Assembly: GCA_023213315.1 (NCBI GenBank)
Contig: JAKCPI010007974.1
Coordinates: 1 to 64,000, forward strand
Source: Euborellia annulipes
Lineage: Eukaryota; Arthropoda; Insecta; Dermaptera; Anisolabididae
Direction of reading: 5' to 3'
DNA length: 64,000 bases
The first letter of the stretch is position 1. Each line of letters starts with the position of its first letter. A program made the translations under genes and the position numbers. The notes below the pieces were generated by a model. It did no database searches, was not told where the DNA came from, and worked only from the letters and a program-made list of their open reading frames with translations. Of the stretch, positions 53,859 through 63,849 are shown piece after piece.

Positions 53859-53870
53859 AAATAGCTGATT

Positions 53871-54432
53871 ATTGAGCATAAAACGAAAGTTCATGCTTAA
53901 TACCAAACGATAGTTCTTTAAACCCCCCTTTGTAATTCGCATCTCATTGGCGACAGCCTATAAATAATTCCTCTTACACTTATTGATTCAACACCAATTA
54001 TAATCAACTCCCTTGGTATTTTTTAGTTAATTCTATACTCTAGCTGTCTTTTTCTTTTTTTCACTTATTTGTGCTTATCAATCATTTCGGATAGGCATAT
54101 TTATTAAGAATATTAAGTGAAAAGCCGACTGTCTGTCCCTTTATCCCCCACTTGAAATCAATGACGAAATATTCCTGTCCTTGCACGAACCCCCACCATT
54201 GATATATCTTGCAAACTTTTAATATTAACAACAAAAGCAAAATAATATATATATATATATAATTCAGTCAAAGTGAAAGTCATTTTAGAAATAAATCAAA
54301 TTATTTATTTTTATGTTTATATATATTTCATGTACAGATGATAAATGATCTTTACAAGAGTGGGAGAGAAAGGGGATTGAATCAAATTATAAAAAAAAAT
54401 TCTATTAATATCATTTCATTAAAATTTATTTT
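53871..54432. other. No gene recognised
   Basis: AT-rich, with a short (TA)n tract near 54246. Confidence 0.45.
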
Positions 54433-54449
54433 AAATTTTGCTTTTTTCC

Positions 54450-54698
54450 TCGCTCAGGGGCCCACATCTTGTGGGTACGTGGATGGCGACCACGAGCTGC
54501 CCGAGCTGGGACAGACAGTCCTTCAGTTATTTGTATGTCTGTCTCTTCCTTCCTCTTTTCAACAGGCGTCAGACCGTACGACGGGCCGGCCTGTCCCATT
54601 TCTTCCGGTCGCAAAAACGCTTGGTAGGGTTGGAGGGAAATAGTGAGGTCCGCCGACCCCGCATCGCGGGAAAAAGGCGAGGACAGAAGAAGAAGAAG
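54450..54698 (+). mobile_element. SINE-G, copy 3, full length with 17-bp target duplication
   Basis: Perfect 17-bp duplication AAATTTTGCTTTTTTCC (54433-54449 and 54699-54715) flanks a 249-bp GC-rich unit ending in (GAA)n. This proves retroposition. I see no clear A or B box, so its promoter is unknown. It could be a SINE of unusual origin or a LINE-end derivative. The ORFs here on both strands are the repeat. Confidence 0.9.
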
Positions 54699-54715
54699 AA
54701 ATTTTGCTTTTTTCC

Positions 54716-55214
54716 CACTGGGTTCGCGTCCCGTTCCATGGGACAAAAATTTATTTAAATTGAATTGGCTTTTTGGACCAATCAAATTAAAAAACAGGTA
54801 TTGGATATGGAAAAAATACACCAGCGGTCAAAAAAAAAAATTATGAACCAGGGGGGTTAAATAAACAGGGACGGGGTCTAAATGGCCTCCCATGCCGAAA
54901 AAGACCTTAAATAAAAATAAAAAAATCCGCCCTCACTGACAAAATTGCATTAATCCGTCCCTGCATTGAGGTATGTTTTCTAATAACAACCTTAGAAATA
55001 TTTTCCATAGGTCTATTTATAAATATTGTATTAAAAAAAAAAAAATTTCCTAACCTCGCAACGTTTTTGAAGAGCTCAAAACAGGATGGGGACGCAATCA
55101 GGGAGAGTGAAAAAAAAAAAAAATATAAATTATAATTTATTAAAAAAATCATTTGAAATTTATTGAAAAATATTTAAAAAAATAAATAAATACAATAAAT
55201 AATGATGTCTCCTG
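54716..55214. other. No gene recognised
   Basis: A fragment GGATATGGAAAAAATACACCAGCGG near 54802 matches the end of the 39.8 kb HHR element. TTGCATTAATCCGTCCCTG near 54945 is a lone hAT-like end related to 40813. Confidence 0.45.
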
Positions 55215-55500
55215 GTGGATTGTGATGTTTCGGTCGCATCTGGCCGACCTTCGTCCGAAGTGAAGGAGGACGTTTCTCGACAATTCGGTTTCCAGTGGTG
55301 ACCATCTTCATCTACCGAGTGATATGAGAAGATATTGGTGGCTTCTCATCCCGACATCGAGAGAGTTAGCAGCTTCACAGCCCGCCGTCGAATGATATTG
55401 GATGCTGGCGGCTGCACATAGGGCCATCGAGTGGTGTCGAGGGCGGCTTCAAAGCCATCGAATGAAGATGAAGATCTGCGGGCTTTGCCACTAATGTTGT
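55215..55500. repeat. GC-rich degenerate repeat downstream of an HHR motif
   Basis: Irregular repeats of CATCGAG/CATCGAATG and GGCGGCT.C, about 40-60 bp apart (55340-55480). No second copy in the window. Confidence 0.4.
55223..55258 (-). ncRNA. Hammerhead-like motif, one core change
   Basis: CGGACGA (U4 to G), an extra A, perfect stem II GGUCG/CGACC, GAAACAUC. Stem I is weak. Confidence 0.45.
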
Positions 55501-55743
55501 TTTTCTGTCTGTTCATGACCAACTAATCTTCTCTCAAAAGGGGAAGGGGAAAAAAGGATTAGTTCTTTTCTAATACTTTCCAAGTTAAATCATTCCAAAA
55601 TATCTCTTTCTCTATAATTTTAAATTTAAAATTTATATATTAATTTATATATTAAAAATCAATTAAAATTAATAAAAAAAAAAAACGATCTCTCCCTGAC
55701 GTAAGTCCTTGGGATCGTTGCGACCTCTTTGTAATTTCAGTTC

Positions 55744-55772
55744 CTTTGAAGATGATGTCTTCGAAATATTAG
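55744..55772 (+). ncRNA. Hammerhead-like remnant, AUAU type
   Basis: UUGAAGA, a short stem II and GAAAUAUUAGG, as at 16.2 kb. C3 and U4 are altered. Confidence 0.35.
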
Positions 55773-55871
55773 GATTACAATGTTGTAATTCTTCTTTTCA
55801 AAAATAACACTTTGACCCTGGATAGGTCCGATTTAGAACACTGTAAGCCGACCTTCGAATAGACCTAACTT

Positions 55872-56128
55872 CAGCGGCGTAACTAGCTTTTGAGGGCGGA
55901 GGGGGCGAAGCTCAACTAAGGCACTGTTTTTAAAGTTATAATATAATTTAAAAGAAAACTCAATTTTTTGGACAATCTATGGAAAGAATATGATAAAATC
56001 ACCATCCCTGGGCCTATATCTTAGACGCCCTAGGGCGCCTATGTCGGTATTTAGGGGCGCCAAAGGCTTGATGCACCTGGGGCGGAGGGGGCAAGTGCCC
56101 CCTTCGCCCCCACCTATTTACGCTACTG
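55872..56128. mobile_element. hAT-type MITE, uninterrupted copy
   Basis: TIR CAGCGGCGTAACTAGC and TATTTACGCTACTG, perfect 8-bp duplication CCTAACTT (55864-55871 and 56129-56136). This is the empty form of the nested element at 15646-17262. Confidence 0.92.
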
Positions 56129-56136
56129 CCTAACTT

Positions 56137-57132
56137 TTATTCCCATTAGGTCCGACTTTGCTCCTCGAACTAGTACAAATGGAAATTTGTACCTTCTTGG
56201 GGTTCAAAGTCAGACCTAATACATGCAAGAAATCTACTTTGAATCCTCAATTACGGACTTAAATTTCGACTCTGGGAAACCTGGAAATAAAAAAATTTTA
56301 CAAAAGTTAATAAAATTTAAAAAGAGAAAGAAAATAAAAAATAGTTGATCTACATTTCAAAAAGTTAATGCAGGGAAGTTGATTTTTTTTTTTTTAATTT
56401 TCTTGATTAGGATAGTTAGAGAAACGCGAAAGGCTCATTTAATATTGAATCCTTGACTTGACGCTTTTATGATTTTTCCTTCCCCAAGTAAACTATCATT
56501 ATTTAAAAGATCCATCATCTTTCGAAGATAAATATTTCCTTCTGACGATCTAATGATGGCTCATTTATAACCAATTTCTTTTTTACGCCTTTGAAAAAGG
56601 AGAGCGAGGGTGTTTTCGCGAACCTAATCATGGATTTATTTAAGAACCTACTTCATTCTAGGAGGAATCGACGGAAGGGAGACAGTGAAGATATATGATC
56701 CTCAGGGCTTGTTAACATCTCTGTTTTAAAAAGGGCCTATCGTTTGATTGATTTTTCAAAAACTCTTCAGGTAGATTCTTCTTCTCGCTGCTTGGAGTTT
56801 ATTTTCCATCCATCAAATGAGAAATATGACATAACTTTATTTTGGTATAAAGTTAACAAGTTTAGTTGTTTTGCGAAATAAATCAACTTAATCCCTACAA
56901 GTCCACAATCCCTTTCGAAATTTTAAGGCATTAAAAAGTTTCAACTCTTGAAAGAAAGAAGAAAAAAAAAAATTTAATTCTCCGGGATCAATCAAACAGA
57001 AAAATATAAATTTGTCGAAAAAGAGAGAATTCACTTTCCCTTTCAGAGGCAGCCAGGGCTTATCTTTACACCCAATGACCAAAATAAAATATGTTTTTTT
57101 TCTTTTTTATCCCCCTGTGTTCTAAGTTCCGG
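56137..57132. other. No gene recognised
   Basis: Unique AT-rich DNA. The ORF at 56888-57082 has no domain. Confidence 0.4.
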
Positions 57133-57275
57133 CAACCTACATCAGTAAAGTACTAGTACTCTTTGGTCGGTTTCGTGTCACGTCGCCATGGGGGTGCCTA
57201 ACTTAAATATAAAATTTCAACCTCCTAGCTCTTTTCGTTTTTGAGATATTTTGTTCAGACCTGAGTCAAAACATC
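57133..57275 (+). mobile_element. Hp family internal fragment
   Basis: CATCAGTAAAGTACTAGTACTC, CCATGGGGGTGCCTAACTT and TTTTTGAGATATTTTGTTC match the 16.3/42.8/51.2 kb subgroup. Confidence 0.75.
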
Positions 57276-57461
57276 AATTCCTATTTAAACCTCAAAATCT
57301 TCAGTGAGGTTTTCGAGGATCAGTTTAACTTTTTGGAGATTGGATTTAACATAGAATGTAATCGCAGTTTGCACCTCAAAATTCTGCTTACGGACAGTTT
57401 TACAACTTTGACGTTTAAATCAGAACTGCAGAATCTACAATTGGCGCTCAAAAACTTCTTT

Positions 57462-57570
57462 TTTTTTAACACTCACACTTTTTTCTCATTCACACTCACA
57501 CTAACACACACATTCACACTGTCTTTTCGGCAACCCAGGCCATATAAGACATTTACGATATCCGTTATTG
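57462..57570 (-). mobile_element. SINE-t 3' part (continues at 57959)
   Basis: Tail complement, with GTCTTTTCGGCAACCCAGGCC and ATTTACGATATCCGTTATTG, interrupted by a hAT MITE. Confidence 0.85.
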
Positions 57571-57578
57571 ATTAATAT

Positions 57579-57950
57579 TATGAGGCAACCGAATATTCGG
57601 TTTTGGTTTCTGCCAGTTTCGGCCGTAGTTTCAGTTTCTGCCAAAACCTGAGTCTGAAAAGATGGGATGAGACTCGCATGCAAAAAAAAGGTCAAATGAA
57701 TTGCAAAAAGCGGAAAAGGTGCTGAAAAAAAAATTATTTTACCTAAAAAAAAAAGTTAAAATGATTTTCATGGGAGGGGAATAAAATTTTCAGGAAGGCG
57801 GAAAAAATTTCAAAAAAAAAAAAAAATAAAAAAGGTAAAATGATATGAATTTTTTATAGGGAATACAAGTTTCGGTTTCGGCCGAAACTAAGATTGAGGC
57901 CGAAATTCGGTTTCGGTTTCGGCTGAAAATCCTGTTTCGGTCGGACCCTA
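57579..57950. mobile_element. hAT-type MITE inserted in a SINE
   Basis: 8-bp duplication ATTAATAT (57571-57578 and 57951-57958). Ends TATGAGGCAACCGAA and TTCGGTCGGACCCTA are imperfect inverted repeats. Multiple TTTCGG/CCGAAA motifs occupy both ends. Partial relative at 23163. Confidence 0.82.
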
Positions 57951-57958
57951 ATTAATAT

Positions 57959-58108
57959 ACATATATCGGGGGTCCAGGCATTCTTATTTAAGCCATTTGG
58001 TATCCAAATGGCTTAAATAAACTCATGGACGCCTTGGGGTCCGAACCCGCTACTTTTGGTTTACGAGTTTAGCACGCTAACCCATACACCAAGCCCCGAG
58101 GGCCCTCA
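57959..58108 (-). mobile_element. SINE-t 5' part
   Basis: GGTCCAGGCATTCTTATTTAA, GGGGTCCGAACCCGC (B box) and CCATACACCAAGCCCCGAGG (A box and 5' end). Confidence 0.88.
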
Positions 58109-58220
58109 AAAACTCCAATCCATTTAGAAATTATTCTATACTGGTTTGAACCTCAAAAACCTCAAATGAGAGTTTCGAGGTTATAGTTAGGATTTGAAAT
58201 CAATCCGTAATTCATATATG

Positions 58221-58471
58221 GACCCTGTTATGCATTAGTGTGTCAAGCGCCAAAAAAAAATTAAAAATTGAGTTAAGCACGGAATATTGTTTCAAATGCT
58301 ATAATTAATAGTATTTTTTATGAAATATGTCCTAAAAAAATTTATATTTAATGTTACTTGCACAATTGACAAAAAAAATTATATATAGTCCAATGAAAAC
58401 AAAAAAACTTTAATGTTAATTTTCTCAAAACTCGGTAGATGGCGCTTGACACACTAATGCGTAACAGGGTC
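58221..58471. mobile_element. MITE with 30-bp terminal inverted repeats
   Basis: GACCCTGTTATGCATTAGTG...TCAAGCGCC is inverted at the other end (GGCGCTTGACACACTAATGC...CAGGGTC). Second copy at 5242-5475. Superfamily not determined: no clear duplication. Confidence 0.85.
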
Positions 58472-58597
58472 GATTTAATCCTCACATTCTTCAATGAGGG
58501 TTTTGAGTGTTAAAGTAGAATTACTTTCTGAGCGGCAAATAAAGCATCAAAGGAATTGAGGCTTCTGAGGTTAAAATTAGAATTTGTTTTTTGACTC

Positions 58598-58662
58598 GGG
58601 GAGATAGACAGACTCAGGGGGGACCTCAAAACATGTATTTCCATCAAAATCTCGTCTTAGAA
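58598..58662 (+). mobile_element. Hp family fragment
   Basis: AGACAGACTCAGGGGGGACC, CTCAAAACATGTATTTCCATC and AAAATCTCG only. Confidence 0.55.
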
Positions 58663-59351
58663 GCCCGGTACTCATATAAATGATCAAATTTTGTTTTATT
58701 TCCTTCTATAAATATTTAAAATGTTTAATACCAAACCGACTATTTTGTTCTTGCTTCATATAAAATGAAGAGTAAATACCAAATCAGAGACCAAAAGAAC
58801 GTTGTTCGTTCCTTTTTAAGAATTCTTTCCACCTGGTTTTGCTTTCCTAATAAACTGATTTAGTTGGTTCGTTTGAGTACTGCTGGCGACTTGTCTTCAT
58901 GCTAATGACTCGTAAAGTCTTTCTTTTTTTTGGACAGGGGAGTTGTTTAAGTAGGACAGAGAAGAGAAATAAAAAATGAATAATTAATTTCTTTCGCTGC
59001 TGAAGAAGAAGTCGGTAGATGATAGGTGGGGGGTGGGGAGGAGAGGGGGAAGGGGGCATTTGAATAAAGAGATTCATACTATAATAGATTCATGCTTCAT
59101 AAAAGGCGAACGCCGTTTGTCGAGGTTTTTTTTTTTTTTTTTTTTTGAAAAAAAAAAAAGAAAAAAAGGTACGCGAAAAATATTAAAGAAGAACATTTCG
59201 TGGAAAAAAAAATCAGGAATTTATTTAATCAAGTAAGGATTTTATTAAATAAAATTTTTGTAGAAAAAGACTTGCTATTTACGGAATCAATGACTTAGAG
59301 TTGATTGTCCATCACCGGACCGAAATGTAAGTAAGATTGTCTAATTTTTAT
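58663..59351. other. No gene recognised
   Basis: Unique, with poly-T/poly-A at 59127-59168. Confidence 0.4.
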
Positions 59352-59720
59352 TGAATTCATATTCGATGTCGTGATGGAAATACTCGTTTTGAGGTCCACT
59401 GACAAAAAAAAGTGGGTGCCTCAAAATTGCCTCTTTGTGAAAAAAAAATATCTCAAGAACGATAACAGCTGGGAGGTTGAAATTTTATATTTAAGTTAGG
59501 TACCACCCTGGGACGTAATAGGAAGTTTTTGAACAAATTTGGCCAAAAGGTACTAGTACTTTACTGAATTACTTTTTTAGTTTTTCTCGATTTGCTCAAA
59601 ATTCTTCTCAATGTTCTTGATTAAAATTCATAAATCAACTATTTGTTTAGGTGGTCTTTAAAAAGTACAGTATATAAGTGAAATTTTTCGTGAAAATTGT
59701 TTGAAGTATTTAATAGGAGA
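59352..59720 (-). mobile_element. Old Hp family copy
   Basis: AATTCATATTCGATGTCG, GTTTTGAGGTCC, AGGTTGAAATTTTATATTTAA, GTACTAGTACTTTACTGA and GAAAATTGTTTGAAG. Terminal hairpins lost. Confidence 0.65.
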
Positions 59721-59861
59721 ATTAAATTCAAGTAAGATAACACAAGATTTTTTGTTTCAATAGTTAACACTTTATATACGTTTATTTATTTAATACACGT
59801 ATTTCAACACATTCTCCTATTAAATCATAATATTTTTCAGGATTCTATGATGGAGAATATA

Positions 59862-60186
59862 ATACTACAATAATAGGCGAAGCCGCAGTGACAACCATCC
59901 AAAATACATGTGTTCGATAGGTGAAAATTAAAAATTATTCAAATAATTTTTAATATCTTATTAAAAGTTTTAGGCTAACTGTTTTTGCAAAGTTATACAG
60001 TTTCGATTTCATGAATCAGGCTCCGACGATGATTCATGAGATCGAAACTGTATAAGTTTGCAAAAACAGTCAGCCTAAAACTTTTAATAAGATATTAAAA
60101 ATTATTTGAATAATTTTTAATTTGCACCTATCGAACACATGTATTTTGGATGGTTGTCACTGCGGCTTCGCCTATTATTGTAGTAT
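59862..60186. mobile_element. Near-perfect fold-back element
   Basis: Arms of about 160 bp match almost without mismatch (ATACTACAATAATAGGCGAAG; AACCATCCAAAATACATGTG; TTTTAGGCTAACTGTTTTTG) around a short centre near 60020. The low divergence suggests recent origin. It lacks an HHR core: the ATCGAAACTG at the centre has no CUGANGA partner. Confidence 0.8.
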
Positions 60187-60229
60187 TAAATCATAACTTT
60201 CAACTAGAGCCAACGGTTAGCAGTTTAAA

Positions 60230-60880
60230 AATTAATGTTTGAAGTATACTTTACTGATGTTTTTCAGATTTTTCAAATTCACTTTCCGACTCTTCCTTCC
60301 ATAGGGCCAATGCTAAATCCCTAACTTCGATTCAAAAGTGGGTTTAAAAAAATTTTCCCTTTATGAAATTCCGTATTTATTTAGGATTCTCTATTGTGTA
60401 TAAAATATCAAAATATGAGATTAAAATTTTGAAAATTAACCTTAGATTATTTCAAACAGTCAACATTTAAAATACACAGAGCCTATGAAAATTTTGAGTC
60501 AATTGACTTTTTTTAAACCCTTTTCGGCCACGGAGGCCAATTAGGGGTTATTCCTTTATTTATATAATTTTTAAACACAAGTACCGATGGCTACAATGGA
60601 GCATTCCACACGCTGATTACTCGGGGTCACCAATCCCGATCGCCGCGCTTGGCATCACTTAACCGCAATGATTATGGTGACTGTTGCTCTTCTTCGTAGT
60701 CAGGCCTCCCCAATTGACCTTTTTTTTGTTACTTAAGTGGTGCAAGTGGTCAAGTTAACTAAGGTGCTATGAGAAAATAAATATATCTCGACACAAAAAA
60801 AATCTGCTGTGCTACAGCATAGTACCTTCGTTAAGAAAAAGTTATGTACTGTGCAGAAAGTCACACCAGATCAAGAATAC
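60230..60880 (-). mobile_element. Hp-B copy with nested 5S-like SINE
   Basis: TTCAAATTCACTTTCCGACTC, GGATTCTCTATTGTGTATAA, CAGTCAACATTTAAAATACAC and a decayed terminal hairpin (AAATCTGCTGTG...GTCACACCAGAT). The SINE at 60524-60725 splits it. Confidence 0.75.
60524..60725 (-). mobile_element. 5S-rRNA-like SINE candidate, copy 3
   Basis: The minus strand carries GGTTAAGTGATGCCAAGCGCGG and, 14 nt later, TTGGTGACCCCGAG, then TGTAGCCATCGGTACTTG and an AT tail (ATAAATAAAGGAAT). GACTTTTTT-type sequence flanks it, with TTGACTTTTTT at 60508 and TTGACCTTTTTTTT at 60714, a possible target duplication. Best-preserved copy of the three. Confidence 0.6.
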
Positions 60881-61613
60881 ACTCTACTTTATTTAATGAA
60901 ACTTCAGTATTGAGCTTAATGATAGATTCATGGAGTTGTAAAATTCTTTTTATTAAAATCGAAGAATATATTTGTGATTAATTTCAAAAACAAGTATTCG
61001 ATTTCAGTGCTTTTGACTATTATACTCCTTTTGCCTGTGGGATAATAACAATAAGAGGGGGAGGGGGAGGTTCCCTATTGTTCCTCTGTTTCAATCTAGG
61101 CACGTTGGTGGAGGCGCGTGTCTAATTTAAACTTAACAAATGAGATTAGACTTCACTCCCATTCCAACAGCGACGAGGAAATTTTAAAAGAGCCCCCCCC
61201 CCCCCCTTCCTCTACCCCCACACCCATAAGACTTGTATTATTACATCTCTTCTAATTTAACATCTTAACTAAAAATACGATAAATATTTTTTTTTTTATT
61301 TCCCCCCTAAATAAGAAAAATAAATAAAGTTTCTTGCTCTTTATAATGATTTTTATTTTTTACGGAAAAAAAACTTTATCTCGTTATTTAAGTTTAACGA
61401 ATGTTTTTTTTTTTAATTTTTTTTTTCGTATCATCAGGTCAAATTAATTTTCTTTATAATGCTGAGGTAGAGGCAGAATAATTGATCAGTAAGAGCAGGA
61501 TGGCAGCCAGGAATCTATTTAAACAAAAAAATTTTAATTTTAGATTTTATTTCAATCGCCATTTAATGCGAGAGGCGTCGATAAATGCCATTGCAGTTTC
61601 AAATAATACATTA
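60881..61613. other. No gene recognised
   Basis: Unique, with poly-C at 61193-61206 and T runs. Confidence 0.4.
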
Positions 61614-61800
61614 CACATTCTTAAAGTGTGATTTTATATTGTTAAAAAAAAAATACGCCCATCTGTATTATGCTAACTATCACTTGTCCTGAGGAAGAAC
61701 GCGATTTGCGTCCGAAACGTCGGCAATTGAGATAAAAAAATTAGATAAAGAAAGATTTAAAATTTTTTAACTAATTTGATTTCTGGCTGCCAACCTGGTC
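61614..61800 (+). mobile_element. HHR half element
   Basis: Same family as 34580-34745, opposite orientation: AAAAATACGCCCATCTGTATT, HHR, AT spacer, CTGGCTGCCAACCTGGTC. Confidence 0.7.
61688..61722 (+). ncRNA. Minimal hammerhead ribozyme motif, intact core
   Basis: CUGAGGA (61689-61695), an extra A, stem II GAACGC/GCGUCC (one mismatch), GAAACGUC. Upstream UUGUC pairs with downstream GGCAA (one wobble). The sister at 34643 has GGGCGC in the same stem position. Confidence 0.75.
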
Positions 61801-62589
61801 TTACTTATTAATTTTCTTTTTTTTCTCTTCATTTTTCTATATTATGACATCTTAAAATGTGGAGTGCTCATTGTAAATGCAGGGGCGCATGGGCGCCAAC
61901 TCCATGGGGAGCAAGGGGCTCGAGCCCCCCCCCCCTCCTCCCCGATGTTGAGGGAAGAGAACCCCCCCCCCTGAACCATTATTCGTATAAAAAATTCACT
62001 AAGACACCGTTGAAAAACATTTATTTTTCAATAAATAATTAGCCCCCGGGGGGGGGTAGTTAGCCATCACATTTTTTTTTAATTATGAGTTATTTACTTT
62101 AAGGAGAGATTTTAATAAGCCTTTTAAGGAGAAACAAACGTAAAACAGCGATAGAAGAAACGGGGAATTTTCTTTTCGTGCGTAAACGCACTGGCAACAC
62201 TGACGGTTAGAACCAGGGTTAGGGTACAATTTAACCTAAATCTTAGATTATTTTGAGGTTAATTTGTGTGTTCCTGTTTTGTTTATTGAATTACAACCAT
62301 TTTTTGTTGTATTTACAGTATGTGTATAAGCATATTCAACCGTAATGTCATTTGTGATATTAATTATTTCTATTTGAAATAATAAACTTAACAAAAAATA
62401 GAAATACAAAATGTAGACGTATGTAATTTTGGAATGATTGATTGTGACTAACTTCATGGGAATGAATGAAAATGGCGGGGAAATTTGAATCTTACTTCAC
62501 AGGAATGCCTGCAGATGGCTCTGATGTCGTTGTATATAAAAAGGCACGTAACGGAAATGACAGTTAGTTCACTTGAGTTGGAGCAAGTG
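61801..62589. other. No gene recognised
   Basis: Near 61879, CAGGGGCGCATGGGCGCCAAC resembles a hAT MITE end, but the partner end is not convincing. The 61-codon ORF at 61857-62042 lies over it. One TTAGGG-like AGGGTTAGGGT at 62215 is isolated and not telomeric. Confidence 0.4.
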
Positions 62590-62707
62590 CACAATACTTG
62601 AGAACTGTTGCAGAATAAGCAGCTGAAACGTAGTACAGTATTTATATTTTTTAATAAATAATTGATATCAAAAATGTGGTCTATTATTAAAAATTCCCCT
62701 AATAATA
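62590..62707 (+). mobile_element. HHR-related half element
   Basis: One arm of the 23338-23661 family: GCAGAATAAGCAGCTGAAACG, TACAGTATTTATATTTTT and AAAATTCCCCTAATAATAA. The hammerhead core is lost. Confidence 0.55.
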
Positions 62708-63465
62708 AAAATATAGACACTTCACTATCGTCAAAAGGTCAATCAGGACTAGAACCCAGCCATATTTATTTCAATTGATTGATAACTAGAGAAATATTGA
62801 ACATTCAAAAAAGAAGAATGTAAAATAAATATATATTCACTTTTTCATACAAGAGAAGTCTAGAGAAATAAAAATAAAGTATTAAAATAAAAATATTACG
62901 TGTACTTACCTATAGCCATAGAATAGAATAACACAAATACATGCGTAGGCTGATCCCTCATCTCTTTGCAACACAGATGAACAAACTTTTTTTATTGTGA
63001 CGATATTTTATTATTGAAATTTATGACATAGTTCTAAAATTTGTGAAGTAAAATCCAAATGTTAAATATAATTTTTTTTTTTTTTATTGTGACATAACAA
63101 TAATTCAATACAGTAAAAAATTTCTGAGATTCGACAAATAGATTATATAAAGATAAAGTTATTAAATTTTAGGCCAGGATCGGATTGGTTTGAATACCTG
63201 AGACATTTGATGAAATTGAAGATGTTCACTTATTTGCACTTAACCGTTGGTGTGACTAGAGGGAGTGGTCCGTAATATATTAATAAGTAAAGCCCCCCCC
63301 CCCCTCCCTCTTGGAATACAAACAAAGGCTGAATATTTTAGGTTAAGAGAAGTGTGAAATGTCCCCTGGACCGAAGTACAGCTTTTTTACTTCTTGTGCA
63401 AGGGTTCAGGAGTTCGCAATCGTCGAGGATCTGACGAAAATATATTTCAATTAAATTGGCTACCA
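62708..63465. other. No gene recognised
   Basis: AT-rich unique DNA with poly-C at 63293-63304. Confidence 0.4.
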
Positions 63466-63556
63466 ATGGGTATCATCGAACTGCCTGGGATCCGAACCCG
63501 TGACCCTCGGTATAGGAGGTTAGCACGCTAACCTCTACACCAAGCTAGAGGGCTTG
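63466..63556 (-). mobile_element. SINE-t 5' part
   Basis: GGGATCCGAACCCGTGACCC (B box complement) and GTTAGCACGCTAACCTCTAC (A box complement). Confidence 0.85.
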
Positions 63557-63624
63557 CTAAATAATTAATTTTTCAACTATTAACGAAAAATTAAAGGCGA
63601 ACACTATTTATTTACAATATTCAA

Positions 63625-63680
63625 AAAATCTTCACGGCGCCCCAAGAGAACAGTCGCGGCTCACAGTTTGGGAACCACTG
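63625..63680. mobile_element. Single hAT-like end
   Basis: CACAGTTTGGGAACCACTGG is the complement of a typical CAGTGGTTCCCAAAC hAT end. The partner end was not found. Confidence 0.45.
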
Positions 63681-63849
63681 GAATATGCCATAGGGAACAA
63701 ACAATTTCGTGTTCTCATTAATGAAATTCTCCTAGAAGGTAGGCAACCTAAATGCCTATGTGAATTCAAAAGGGATGCTTTATGGTTTGTAATAAAAGAC
63801 TCGGAGCCAAAAAGCAGGAAGGTTCACACAGAAGACACTGCTAGTGTAA

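Noticed and set aside
54426..54846. Overlapping 101-131 codon frames on both strands
   Set aside because: They span the GC-rich SINE-G copy, whose low stop density gives long frames by chance. The other SINE-G copies do not keep the same frame.
60010..60060. Hammerhead core at the centre of the 59.9-60.2 kb palindrome (ATCGAAACTG)
   Set aside because: No CUGANGA box at the right distance. The GAAAC is part of the palindromic arm.
62210..62230. Telomeric repeat (AGGGTTAGGGT)
   Set aside because: A single isolated occurrence without tandem units.
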